Assembly: GCA_903939555.1 (NCBI GenBank)
Contig: CAJAHV010000309.1
Span: forward strand, 1-30,086
Length of the DNA: 30,086 bases
From: an uncultured Alphaproteobacteria bacterium
GTDB taxonomy: Bacteria; Pseudomonadota; Alphaproteobacteria; Sphingomonadales; Sphingomonadaceae
Reading direction: 5' to 3'
Positions within the stretch are counted from its first letter, which is position 1. Every line of letters starts with the position of its first letter. Positions 1 through 9,021 of the stretch are shown here, piece after piece. The position numbers and the translations under genes are program-made. The notes below the pieces were generated by a model, which ran no database searches, was not told the origin of the DNA, and saw nothing but the letters and a program-made list of their open reading frames with translations.

Positions 1-283
1 CCGCCTGGCTGTGCTGCCCGCCATCATCCGCGATTTCAATGCGCTGGCTGCGGCGCGTCGCGGCGAAATCAGCGCGCGGGTCACCGCCGCGCGGGCGCTC
101 ACCGCCACCCAGCAAAAGGCGCTCGCTGCCAAGCTCAAGGCGGGCCTTGGGCGCGACGTCGCGCTCGACATCACCATCGACCCTGCGATCCTTGGCGGAC
201 TCATCGTCCGCGTCGGCAGCCGCATGATTGATTCATCGTTGAAAACCCGGCTCGATTCGCTCGGCCAGGCACTGAAGGGCTAA
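1..283 (+). CDS. atpH: ATP synthase F1 subunit delta (C-terminal part)
   Basis: This is the end of the delta subunit, the peripheral-stalk protein that ties the F1 head to the b subunits of F0 at the inner membrane. The start lies outside the window. The reading frame is open from base 2 and gives about 93 residues to the TAA. The visible part is the C-terminal domain, with the family signature around ILGGLIVRVGSRMIDSSLK near the end, typical of OSCP/delta proteins. The next gene, atpA, begins 4 bases after the stop, as expected for an F1 operon (atpH-A-G-D-C). The identification is firm, although nothing can be said about the N-terminal half. Confidence 0.93.
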   Translation, partial: RLAVLPAIIRDFNALAAARRGEISARVTAARALTATQQKALAAKLKAGLGRDVALDITIDPAILGGLIVRVGSRMIDSSLKTRLDSLGQALKG

Positions 284-287
284 ACTC

Positions 288-1817
288 ATGGACATCAACG
301 CCGCCGAAATCTCGCGGGTCATCAAGGACCAGATCGCCAACTTCGGCACCGATGCCGAAGTCTCCGAAGTCGGCCAGGTGCTGTCGGTCGGCGATGGTAT
401 CGCCCGCGTCCATGGGCTCGATAACGTCCAGGCCGGCGAAATGGTCGAATTCCCCGGCGGCATCAAGGGTATGGCGCTCAACCTCGAAGCCGATAACGTC
501 GGCGTCGTCATCTTCGGTTCGGACGCCGGCATCAAGGAAGGCGACACCGTCAAGCGCACCGGCACCATCGTCGACGTTCCCGTCGGCAAGGGCCTGCTCG
601 GCCGCGTGGTGGATGGTCTTGGCAATCCGATCGACGGCAAGGGCCCGTTGACCGACGTCACCCGTTCGCGCGTCGAAGTGAAGGCTCCGGGCATCATCCC
701 GCGCACGTCGGTGCACGAACCGATGCAGACCGGCCTGAAGGCGCTCGACGCCCTCGTCCCCGTCGGCCGTGGCCAGCGCGAACTGATCATCGGCGATCGC
801 CAGACCGGCAAGACCGCCGTCGCCATCGACACCTTCATCAATCAAAAGGCCGCCAACGCCGGCACCGATGAATCGAAGAAGCTGTATTGCATCTATGTCG
901 CCGTCGGCCAGAAGCGTTCGACCGTCGCCCAGATCGTCCGCGCCCTCGAAGAAAATGGCGCGATGGAATATTCGATCGTCGTCGCCGCTACCGCGTCGGA
1001 GCCAGCCCCGCTGCAGTTCCTCGCGCCCTACACCGGCTGCACGATGGGCGAATATTTCCGCGACAATGGCATGCACGCCGTCATCGTTTATGACGATCTG
1101 ACCAAGCAGGCCGTCGCCTATCGCCAGATGTCGCTGCTGCTGCGCCGCCCGCCGGGCCGCGAAGCCTATCCGGGCGATGTGTTCTACCTCCACTCGCGCC
1201 TGCTCGAGCGTGCCGCCAAGATGAATTCCGACAATGGTTCGGGCTCGCTGACCGCGCTGCCGATCATCGAAACCCAGGCCGGCGACGTTTCGGCGTACAT
1301 TCCGACCAATGTGATCTCGATCACCGATGGCCAGATCTTCCTTGAAACCGAATTATTCTATCAGGGCGTCCGCCCGGCGATCAACGTCGGCCTGTCGGTG
1401 TCGCGCGTCGGTTCGGCAGCGCAAACCAAGGCGATGAAGAAGGTTGCCGGCACCATCAAGCTGGAACTGGCGCAGTACCGCGAAATGGCGGCGTTTGCGC
1501 AGTTCGGCTCCGATCTCGATGCCTCGACCCAGCGCTTGCTCAACCGTGGGGCGCGGCTGACCGAACTGCTCAAGCAGGGCCAGTACAAGCCGATGCCGTT
1601 CGAAGAGCAGGTCGTTTCGATCTTCGCCGGCGTCAACGGCTTCATCGACACCATCCCGGCCAAGGATGTGACGCGCTTCGAAGCGTCGCTGCTGGCCTTC
1701 GTGCGTGCCGACCATGCGGCGCTGCTGACCGACATCCGCGACAAGAAGGACCTGTCGGCCGATACGACCGCAGCCCTGAAGACGCTTATCGGTGCCTTCG
1801 CCAAGACGTTTGCGTAA
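288..1817 (+). CDS. atpA: ATP synthase F1 subunit alpha
   Basis: This is the non-catalytic nucleotide-binding alpha subunit, present in three copies in the F1 head. The protein has 509 residues, the normal family length. A beta-barrel N-terminal domain is followed by the P-loop GDRQTGKT at about residues 169-176 and by the helical C-terminal domain. The ATG at 288 begins MDINAAEISRVIKDQI, the usual alphaproteobacterial N-terminus, with a modest AAGGG ribosome-binding sequence ending 8 bases before it. It is transcribed with atpH upstream. Downstream, a 30-bp inverted repeat separates it from atpG. No missing motif or frameshift is seen. Confidence 0.98.
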   Translation: MDINAAEISRVIKDQIANFGTDAEVSEVGQVLSVGDGIARVHGLDNVQAGEMVEFPGGIKGMALNLEADNVGVVIFGSDAGIKEGDTVKRTGTIVDVPVGKGLLGRVVDGLGNPIDGKGPLTDVTRSRVEVKAPGIIPRTSVHEPMQTGLKALDALVPVGRGQRELIIGDRQTGKTAVAIDTFINQKAANAGTDESKKLYCIYVAVGQKRSTVAQIVRALEENGAMEYSIVVAATASEPAPLQFLAPYTGCTMGEYFRDNGMHAVIVYDDLTKQAVAYRQMSLLLRRPPGREAYPGDVFYLHSRLLERAAKMNSDNGSGSLTALPIIETQAGDVSAYIPTNVISITDGQIFLETELFYQGVRPAINVGLSVSRVGSAAQTKAMKKVAGTIKLELAQYREMAAFAQFGSDLDASTQRLLNRGARLTELLKQGQYKPMPFEEQVVSIFAGVNGFIDTIPAKDVTRFEASLLAFVRADHAALLTDIRDKKDLSADTTAALKTLIGAFAKTFA

Positions 1818-1827
1818 ACCAACAGCA

Positions 1828-1917
1828 CTGTCATCCCGGGTTTGACCCGGGACCCAGCTTCTTCTGGGAGACAGGGCGACAAGAAAACTGGGTCCCGGGT
1901 CAAGCCCGGGATGACAG
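1828..1917. repeat. REP-like inverted repeat between atpA and atpG
   Basis: Two 30-base arms, 1828-1857 and 1888-1917, are complementary apart from one position that would form a G-U pair in RNA. The loop between them is 30 bases. Each arm is also internally palindromic: the left arm contains CCCGGGT-TTG-ACCCGGG, and the right arm CCCGGG around a 5-base loop. The core sequence (GTCATCCCGGG..TTGACCCGGGACC) resembles a dispersed palindromic repeat that I recall as common in alphaproteobacterial genomes, so this is probably a mobile or REP-type element rather than an operon-specific site. The right arm ends directly beside the AAGGA ribosome-binding sequence of atpG (1918-1922). There is no T-run, so it is not a classic terminator. 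Confidence 0.85.
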
Positions 1918-1926
1918 AAGGACAAG

Positions 1927-2820
1927 ATGGCAAGCCTCAAAGCCCTCAAGATGCGCATCACTTCGGTGAAGTCGACGCAAAAGATCACCAAGGCGATGAA
2001 AATGGTCGCTGCGGCGAAACTGCGCCGTGCGCAGGAAGCCGCCGAAGCCGCGCGCCCCTATTCCGAACGCATGGCCAGCGTCATGGCGTCACTCGGTGCC
2101 ACCGTCCAGGTTGGCCCCGAATCGCCGCGCCTGCTCGCCGGCACCGGCAAGGACCAGGTGCATCTGCTGGTCATCTGCTCATCGGAACGCGGCCTCGCTG
2201 GTGGTTTCAACACCAACATCGCCCGTCTCGCCCGCAAGAAGATGGAAGCGCTGCTCGCCGAGGGCAAGACCGTCAAGCTGCTGTTCGTCGGCAAGAAGGC
2301 GCGCGCGCCGTTCATGCGGACGCACAGCGACCTGATTATCGGCTATCTCGACCAGACCGCGATCAAGAACGTCGCCTTTGTCGATGCCAAGGCCATCGCC
2401 GACGATGTCACCAGCCGCTTCGAAGCCGGTGAATTCGATGTCGCGCACCTGTTCTTTGCGCGCTTCCGTTCGGCGCTGGTCCAGGAACCGACCGAAATCC
2501 AGATCATCCCTGCCGCGCTGCCGGCCGCTGCCGCCGTCGAGGCCAAGCCGAGCGACGCTGCCCCGGCGGCTGTCGAATATGAACCCGACGAGGAAGTCAT
2601 TCTCGCCGAACTGCTGCCGCGCAACCTGTCCGTCCAGATCTTCCGCGCCCTGCTGGAAAATGCCGCGTCCGAACAGGGCAGCCGCATGACAGCAATGGAC
2701 AATGCGACGCGCAACGCCGGCGACATGATCAAGAAACTCACCATCACCTATAACCGCACGAGACAGGCCGCGATCACCAAGGAATTGATCGAGATCATCT
2801 CGGGCGCCGAAGCGCTTTAA
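1927..2820 (+). CDS. atpG: ATP synthase F1 subunit gamma
   Basis: This is the central rotor shaft of F1, with one copy per complex, coupling proton-driven rotation to catalysis in the alpha3beta3 head. The protein has 297 residues. The N-terminal helix begins MASLKALKMRITSVKSTQKI, and the C-terminal helix contains MTAMDNATRNAGDMI and ends near KELIEIISGAEAL. Both termini are conserved because they form the coiled-coil shaft. Around residues 198-220 there is an Ala/Pro-rich, low-complexity insertion before the conserved C-terminal part, as in other alphaproteobacterial gamma subunits. The start is supported by AAGGA at 1918-1922. The gene follows a large inverted repeat and is followed 12 bases later by atpD. 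Confidence 0.97.
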   Translation: MASLKALKMRITSVKSTQKITKAMKMVAAAKLRRAQEAAEAARPYSERMASVMASLGATVQVGPESPRLLAGTGKDQVHLLVICSSERGLAGGFNTNIARLARKKMEALLAEGKTVKLLFVGKKARAPFMRTHSDLIIGYLDQTAIKNVAFVDAKAIADDVTSRFEAGEFDVAHLFFARFRSALVQEPTEIQIIPAALPAAAAVEAKPSDAAPAAVEYEPDEEVILAELLPRNLSVQIFRALLENAASEQGSRMTAMDNATRNAGDMIKKLTITYNRTRQAAITKELIEIISGAEAL

Positions 2821-2832
2821 GGAGCAAGCCCC

Positions 2833-4281
<1,449 letters not shown>

Positions 4282-4290
4282 GCACTTCTC

Positions 4291-4456
4291 CCCTCTCCCC
4301 TCCTGCGCTCTTCGCACAGGCGCAAGCAGGGGTGGGAGAGGGCGAATCGCGCGAAACGCGGCGGGGTGAGGGGTCTCCCGCCGTCGTATTGAAGGTAACC
4401 CCTCACCCCGGGCCGCGCGTCGCGCGTCTCTCGCCCTCTCCCGCAAGGGGAGAGGG
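4291..4456. repeat. composite palindromic element between atpD and atpC
   Basis: Three linked palindromes fill the spacer. Stem i pairs 4291-4306 with 4326-4342, with one bulged base. Stem ii pairs 4334-4374 with 4398-4442; it is perfect over 12 bp at 4363-4374/4398-4409 and over GGGAGAGGG/CCCTCTCCC at the outer end, and imperfect between. Stem iii is CCCTCTCCC (4434-4442) with GGGAGAGGG (4448-4456) around GCAAG. The same 9-base core therefore occurs four times in alternating orientation (4291, 4334, 4434, 4448). It looks like a dispersed palindromic element inserted in the operon. There is no T-run, so it is not a standard terminator. Confidence 0.85.
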
Positions 4457-4475
4457 AAGTAAGGGCAGAACGAAA

Positions 4476-4853
4476 ATGGCCGATCTTTTCAGCTTCGAAC
4501 TCGTCTCCCCCGAACGGCTGTTGTCGTCGGGCAAGGTCGCCATGGTCGTGGTGCCCGGCGCCGAGGGTGATTTCGCCGTCCTGCCCGGCCATGCGCCGAT
4601 GATGAGCACGATCCGCCCCGGCGCGATCGCGGTCTATGAAGCCGATATGACGACGCTGACCCGCCGCATTTTCGTCGATGGCGGCTTTGCCGAAGTCAGC
4701 GAAACCGGCCTGACCATCCTCGCCGAATCCGCCACCGCCATCGCCGATATCGACCCGGCCAAGGTCGCGACCGATCTCGCCGCCGCGCGCAGCGCCGGCA
4801 ACGAAAAGGCTGTCGCCCGGCTCGAAGCCATGCAGGCAGCAGTCGTCAACTAA
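4476..4853 (+). CDS. atpC: ATP synthase F1 subunit epsilon
   Basis: This is the epsilon subunit (one copy), at the foot of the rotor, linking gamma to the c-ring and able to inhibit ATP hydrolysis. It has 125 residues beginning MADLFSFELVSPERLL. The N-terminal beta-sandwich carries the family signature VVVPGAEGDFAVLPGHAPMM at about 26-45. The C-terminal region is a single short helical stretch ending in LEAMQAAVVN, on the short side. The reading frame is open upstream to 4332, but that part runs through the palindromic element and matches no epsilon sequence. ATG 4476 is chosen because the homologous protein starts there. It is the last gene of the F1 operon and is convergent with ubiA. Confidence 0.95.
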   Translation: MADLFSFELVSPERLLSSGKVAMVVVPGAEGDFAVLPGHAPMMSTIRPGAIAVYEADMTTLTRRIFVDGGFAEVSETGLTILAESATAIADIDPAKVATDLAAARSAGNEKAVARLEAMQAAVVN

Positions 4854-4865
4854 AGTTACATCCCG

Positions 4866-4885
4866 CTCTCCCGCAGGTGGGAGAG
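4866..4885. repeat. short palindrome between atpC and ubiA
   Basis: CTCTCCC at 4866-4872 pairs with GGGAGAG at 4879-4885 around a 6-base loop. It lies in the 39-base gap between two convergent genes. It resembles the CCCTCTCCC-GCAAG-GGGAGAGGG unit before atpC, so it may be a fragment of the same repeat family. It could act as a weak bidirectional terminator, but neither strand has a run of T after it. Confidence 0.55.
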
Positions 4886-4892
4886 GGGTGCT

Positions 4893-5813
4893 TTACCTTG
4901 CCGTCGTGGCCACGGCACAGGCCGCGAACAGCAACAGACCGGCACTGCGGTTGCTCCGGAACAGCACCAGAACCGCCTCGGGCCGCGTGTCGGACAGCCG
5001 CCAGACCTGCCAGCCGAAGTGCGCGGCGAGCGGCAACAGCCCCGCCAGCACCAGCAAATCGGGCCGCACTGCCCATAAAGCCGCCCCCCAGCACGCCAGC
5101 GCCGCGCCGTAAAAGCCCGCAACGCCCACCCGCGCCCGCGCCCCCAGCGCCCGCGCCGATGATTTTATCCCCGCCAGCGCGTCATCCTCGATGTCCTGCA
5201 GCGCATAGATCGTGTCGTAACCCAGCGTCCACGCCACGCCGCCGGCATAGAGCAGCAGCATTGCGGCATCGGGATCGGCAATCGCGGCATAACCGACCAG
5301 CGCCCCCCAGTTGAACGTCAACCCCAGCCACGCCTGCGGCCACCAGGTAATTCGCTTCATGAACGGGTAGCCGGCAACCAGAATCAGGCTGGCCACCGCT
5401 ACGCCCTGCGCCAGCGGGCGCAATTGCAGCACAACGAGAAGCCCCAAAAGCGACAGCGCCACTGCAAAAACCAGCGCGCGCCGGACCGAAACCGCCCCGC
5501 TCGCCACCGGCCGCGCCCGGGTGCGCGCCACCTGTGCATCGAGATCGCGATCGATGATGTCGTTCCACACGCACCCTGCCGAGCGCATCACGAGGCTGCC
5601 GAAGCCGAACCACAGCAACAACATGCCATCGGCAACCAGCCCGCCCGCCAGCGCCACCCCCCAGGCACAGGGCCAGAACAGCAGCCATGACCCCGCAGGT
5701 CGGTCGAGCCGCGCCAGCCGCGCATAGGGCTGCACGCCCCCCGGTAGCCGGTCGACCCAGCCACGGGTGGCATCGGGGGTTGGTTTCGCTGCGGGCGGGA
5801 TGATGCTAGCCAT
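4893..5813 (-). CDS. ubiA: 4-hydroxybenzoate polyprenyltransferase
   Basis: This integral membrane prenyltransferase attaches a polyprenyl chain to 4-hydroxybenzoate, the first membrane-bound step of ubiquinone synthesis. The 306-residue protein has about eight or nine hydrophobic helices. It carries both Asp-rich Mg/diphosphate-binding motifs of the UbiA family: NDIIDRD at about 84-90, and a second at about 200-211 (GYDTIYALQDIEDD). The substrate-side RARPVASG segment follows the first motif. The start at 5813 gives MASIIPPAAKPTPDATRGWVD, a normal cytosolic N-terminal tail. It lies only 6 bases from the divergent rsmE start, so its promoter must overlap rsmE coding sequence or the transcripts must be leaderless or near so. 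Confidence 0.94.
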   Translation of the reverse strand: MASIIPPAAKPTPDATRGWVDRLPGGVQPYARLARLDRPAGSWLLFWPCAWGVALAGGLVADGMLLLWFGFGSLVMRSAGCVWNDIIDRDLDAQVARTRARPVASGAVSVRRALVFAVALSLLGLLVVLQLRPLAQGVAVASLILVAGYPFMKRITWWPQAWLGLTFNWGALVGYAAIADPDAAMLLLYAGGVAWTLGYDTIYALQDIEDDALAGIKSSARALGARARVGVAGFYGAALACWGAALWAVRPDLLVLAGLLPLAAHFGWQVWRLSDTRPEAVLVLFRSNRSAGLLLFAACAVATTAR

Positions 5814-5819
5814 GCCCCC

Positions 5820-6575
5820 ATGAGCGAAAACGCCCCCGATCTGTCAACAACACAGCTGTCGACGACCCCGCGACTCTATGTCGAAATGCCGCTGTCGGCC
5901 GGTACGACCATCGCGCTGCCGCCGCCGCAATCGCATTATCTGGGCAGCGTCATGCGCCGCCAGCCCGGTGATCTGGTGCGCCTGTTCAACGGCAGCGCCG
6001 GCGAATGGGCGGCACGGGTCGACAGCGTTGGCAAGAAAATCGTCACTTTGGTCGCCGTCGAACAGTCCGCGCCGCAGGAAATCGTCCCCGATTTGTGGCT
6101 CTGTGCCGCGCCGTTGAAGCGCGGACGCATCGACTGGGTGGCGGAAAAGGCCTGCGAACTCGGCGTTGCGCGGCTTGTGCCAGTGGTCACCCGCCGCACC
6201 ATCGTCGACAAACTCAACCTCGATCGCCTGCGCGCCCATATGGTCGAGGCCGCCGAACAATGCGGCCGCACCGCGCTGCCCACTGTCGATGAACCCGTCA
6301 GCCTCGCCGCACTGCTGCGTGACTGGCCCGCTGGCCGCGCCCTCATCTTCGCCGATGAAGCCGGCGGCGAACCCCTGGCCAGCCTCTGCCCGCGCGTGCC
6401 GGCCCCGGCGGCAATCCTCATCGGCCCCGAAGGCGGCTTCACCGCCGAAGAACGCATCGCCATCCGCGCCGTCCCGAGCGCCGTCGCCGCCAGCCTCGGC
6501 CCCCGTATCCTGCGCGCCGATACGGCAGCAGTGGCGGCGGTGGCGGTGTGGCAGGCGCTGGTGGGCGACGCCTGA
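5820..6575 (+). CDS. rsmE: 16S rRNA (uracil-1498-N3)-methyltransferase
   Basis: This SPOUT-class methyltransferase modifies U1498 of 16S rRNA using S-adenosylmethionine. The protein has 251 residues. An N-terminal PUA-like domain contains HYLGSVMRRQPGD at about 39-51. The knotted C-terminal domain has EQCGR at about 146-150, GPEGGF at 202-207 and LGPRILRADTA at 226-236, the cofactor-binding loops of the family. The ATG at 5820 leaves a 16-residue extension before the usual PRLYV start of the family. No better in-frame start codon is visible, so it is kept with moderate certainty. In many alphaproteobacteria the gene sits near gshA, but here about 6.2 kb of other genes lies between them. Confidence 0.94.
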   Translation: MSENAPDLSTTQLSTTPRLYVEMPLSAGTTIALPPPQSHYLGSVMRRQPGDLVRLFNGSAGEWAARVDSVGKKIVTLVAVEQSAPQEIVPDLWLCAAPLKRGRIDWVAEKACELGVARLVPVVTRRTIVDKLNLDRLRAHMVEAAEQCGRTALPTVDEPVSLAALLRDWPAGRALIFADEAGGEPLASLCPRVPAPAAILIGPEGGFTAEERIAIRAVPSAVAASLGPRILRADTAAVAAVAVWQALVGDA

Positions 6576-6652
6576 GGGTCAGCACAGTGCTTCCGGAGGC
6601 TCTTACTGAATTGGCCGTCGGCACGCATGCGCCAGCACAAACCGGACACCGC

Positions 6653-8956
6653 CTAACCCGGCACCATATTGATCACCCGTTCCGCCGCTGCATCCACGGC
6701 ATCGCGGCTCCAGCGGAAGGGGATGTGCTGGCCGGCGGCCCATAGCGGGAACAGGTCGCGGTAATGCGCGCTGGCGGCGTTGCCTGATTGGCCCGGGGTG
6801 TTGATGATGACGCTGTTGTCCCAGGCCCCGACATCGAGCACCATGCGCACCGAAGCCCCGGCATTGAGGCGGAAATCGGCGCGCGGCGTCGCTGCCATCA
6901 CTGTCGAGCCATCGCCGTCGAGCGGCAGCGGCCCGACACGGCGTTCGGCTTCCCGCCCGGCGATGGTCAGCGCCGGCACGAAATCGGCGCTGTGCAGCGT
7001 GCCCCAGCGCCACAGCGTGGCATCGGGACCGAGTCTGGTCTGGGCCTCGCGCCACGCGGCACCCAGCGTGGCGCGCAACAGCGGCGCCCGGGCCGCGGCG
7101 GCGAGCAGGTCGTTCCGGCCCTCCAGCGTGTCGACGATGCCTTCCGGCGTCGGCCGGCCGAAATCGGCACGGGCAGCCGGGGCGACCAGCGCCGCCACCA
7201 TGGCATCGGGCAGATGCCGGCGCAGCCAGACTTCATACAGCGCGGCGGCCGGTGATTCGGCCCCGACACGGCCATCCCAGCTGCGCAGCAGCGTTATCGC
7301 GGCAGCTTCGGCGGGGTCGTCACTGGCCAATCCGGCCAGCACCGCCACAAAGCGCCGCGCCAGCGGGCTGGTGACATCGGCTTGCAGGTCCATCGCATCG
7401 GTCAGGCTGAAGCGGGGTTTGCTGGTGATGACCTCCTCGATGCGGGTGATGCGCGAGCGGTCGGCCCATTCGAAACCGAGCGGGATCGTGTAGCCGGTGG
7501 GCAGGTTCTGGGCGTTGGCGGTGGCGATCCAGCCGCTCGCCGGGTTGAATAGTTGCGGCAGCACCGCCGGTTGGCGCAGCCCCCGCCAGCGATAGGCGTC
7601 GCCCGCCGGCACCGGCAACAGGCCATCGCCGCCGGCACGATCGGGGGCGAAACCCGCTGCGGTCCAGCCGATGTCGCCCCGGCGATCGGCGAACAACAGG
7701 TTGAGCGGTGGCGCCCCCCAATGGTCGCGCGCCGCCATGAAGCTGGTCCAGTCGGTCGCCCGCCATGCCCAGGCGGCATTGAAATAGGCCGACGCACCGG
7801 GCCGGGTCCAGGTGGCGCGCAGCGCGAAGCGGGTGCCGTCGGGCGCTGTGTGGATGACCGGGCCATCGTCGCTGTATTCGAGCGTCACCCGGCGCTCGCC
7901 GCCACCGGCCACCGGCACCGTCTCGGTGATGCTGGCAACCTTGGCGCCGGGCGGCAGCACGACCAGATCCTGCTGGTCGGTGTAGAAGATGGTCAGCGCC
8001 CAGCCGATATCATTGTTGTGGCCAAAGCTGATGCCGGGCAGCGCCGGTTCGCCGGCGCCGGCGATATTGAGCCCCGGCGCTTCGAGATGGCTGATGTAGC
8101 GCAGCGACGGGACGCTGTGTTCCCGGTGCGGATCGCCGGCCAGGATCGGCCGGCCGGTGGCCGATCGTCCCGGCGCGATCACCCAGTTGTTGGAACCGTC
8201 GCGGCGTTCCGGGTCGGCGGCATCGGCAAGGGTGATGATCTGCTTGCCATCGAACACCACCCCGGCGGTGCCGAGATCATAATTGCTGAGCACATCGGGC
8301 GGGATGCGGCAGGGGTCCAACCCCTTGGGCAAGGTCAGCTTGTGCGCCGGGCTGAGCGGGCGGCGCAGCGGTTCGAGCTTCACATCGCCGCCGCACAGCG
8401 CCCGGGCGCGCGCCACTTCGCTGGCGAGGTTGCTGGCCAGCGCATTGGAACGGATGCGCACCACGTCATCGGCGCTCCACAGTTCGGGAACGGAGCCGGT
8501 TGCGCTGAACTCCACCGGCAGCGGCTGGCGGCCGGCGCGGGTGTCGGCAACAAAGGCATTGATGCCGGCGGTGAAAGCAACGGTCCAGTCGCGCGCTTCG
8601 GCGGGGTAGTTTGCCCATTCGGCGGCAAGGTCGCCGCGATAGAGCAGCAGCCGGCTGGCGCGATCCTGCGTGACGAATTCCGGCCCGAAACTCGCCGCCA
8701 GCCGCCCCAGCCCGCGCTTGCGCCACAGGTCTATCTGCCACAAGCGGTCACGCGCGACGGCATAGCCTTGCAGGAAAAACGCATCGCGGGGACTGGCGGC
8801 GCGGATGTGCGGGATGCCCCAATGGTCGATTATGATGCTGCCGGAGGCGGCAAGGCCGGGCAGGGCGCGGCTCTCCTGCCGCACGGCGGGAGCGATTTCG
8901 GCGTGTGCGGGGGCAATGAACGCCGTCAGCAACAGCAACGGCAACAGGCGTTTCAT
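6653..8956 (-). CDS. penicillin acylase family (S45) amidohydrolase, secreted
   Basis: This is an N-terminal-nucleophile hydrolase that cleaves an acyl group from an amide, such as an acylated amino compound, beta-lactam side chain or acyl-homoserine lactone. The substrate cannot be told from sequence. From the chosen start the 767-residue precursor has a signal peptide (MKRLLPLLLLTAFIAPAHA, cleavage about after residue 19), so it acts in the periplasm or outside. An alpha-chain region follows, then the autoprocessing point with the catalytic Ser at about residue 255 in DGSNNW. The conserved GHNNDIGWALT segment comes later. A strong GGAGG at 8963-8967 favours this start over an in-frame ATG 7 codons upstream. 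It probably shares a transcript with the deacylase gene 65 bases upstream. Confidence 0.92.
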   Translation of the reverse strand: MKRLLPLLLLTAFIAPAHAEIAPAVRQESRALPGLAASGSIIIDHWGIPHIRAASPRDAFFLQGYAVARDRLWQIDLWRKRGLGRLAASFGPEFVTQDRASRLLLYRGDLAAEWANYPAEARDWTVAFTAGINAFVADTRAGRQPLPVEFSATGSVPELWSADDVVRIRSNALASNLASEVARARALCGGDVKLEPLRRPLSPAHKLTLPKGLDPCRIPPDVLSNYDLGTAGVVFDGKQIITLADAADPERRDGSNNWVIAPGRSATGRPILAGDPHREHSVPSLRYISHLEAPGLNIAGAGEPALPGISFGHNNDIGWALTIFYTDQQDLVVLPPGAKVASITETVPVAGGGERRVTLEYSDDGPVIHTAPDGTRFALRATWTRPGASAYFNAAWAWRATDWTSFMAARDHWGAPPLNLLFADRRGDIGWTAAGFAPDRAGGDGLLPVPAGDAYRWRGLRQPAVLPQLFNPASGWIATANAQNLPTGYTIPLGFEWADRSRITRIEEVITSKPRFSLTDAMDLQADVTSPLARRFVAVLAGLASDDPAEAAAITLLRSWDGRVGAESPAAALYEVWLRRHLPDAMVAALVAPAARADFGRPTPEGIVDTLEGRNDLLAAAARAPLLRATLGAAWREAQTRLGPDATLWRWGTLHSADFVPALTIAGREAERRVGPLPLDGDGSTVMAATPRADFRLNAGASVRMVLDVGAWDNSVIINTPGQSGNAASAHYRDLFPLWAAGQHIPFRWSRDAVDAAAERVINMVPG

Positions 8957-8962
8957 CGATTT

Positions 8963-8967
8963 CCTCC
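8963..8967 (-). promoter_or_regulatory. ribosome-binding site deciding the acylase start
   Basis: A perfect GGAGG (minus strand) lies 6 bases before the ATG at 8956. The alternative ATG at 8977 is upstream of this site and would place the Shine-Dalgarno inside the coding region. It would also put a charged 7-residue stub ahead of the signal peptide. Confidence 0.8.
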
Positions 8968-9021
8968 GGGACAACAACAGCCAGTCGACCCCGACCGGCC
9001 GCCGCTGTCAACCGGGGGGCG

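Noticed and set aside
4282..4475. The palindromes as a standard intrinsic terminator ending the operon before atpC
   Set aside because: None of the stems is followed by a T-run, and atpC is essential and on the same strand.
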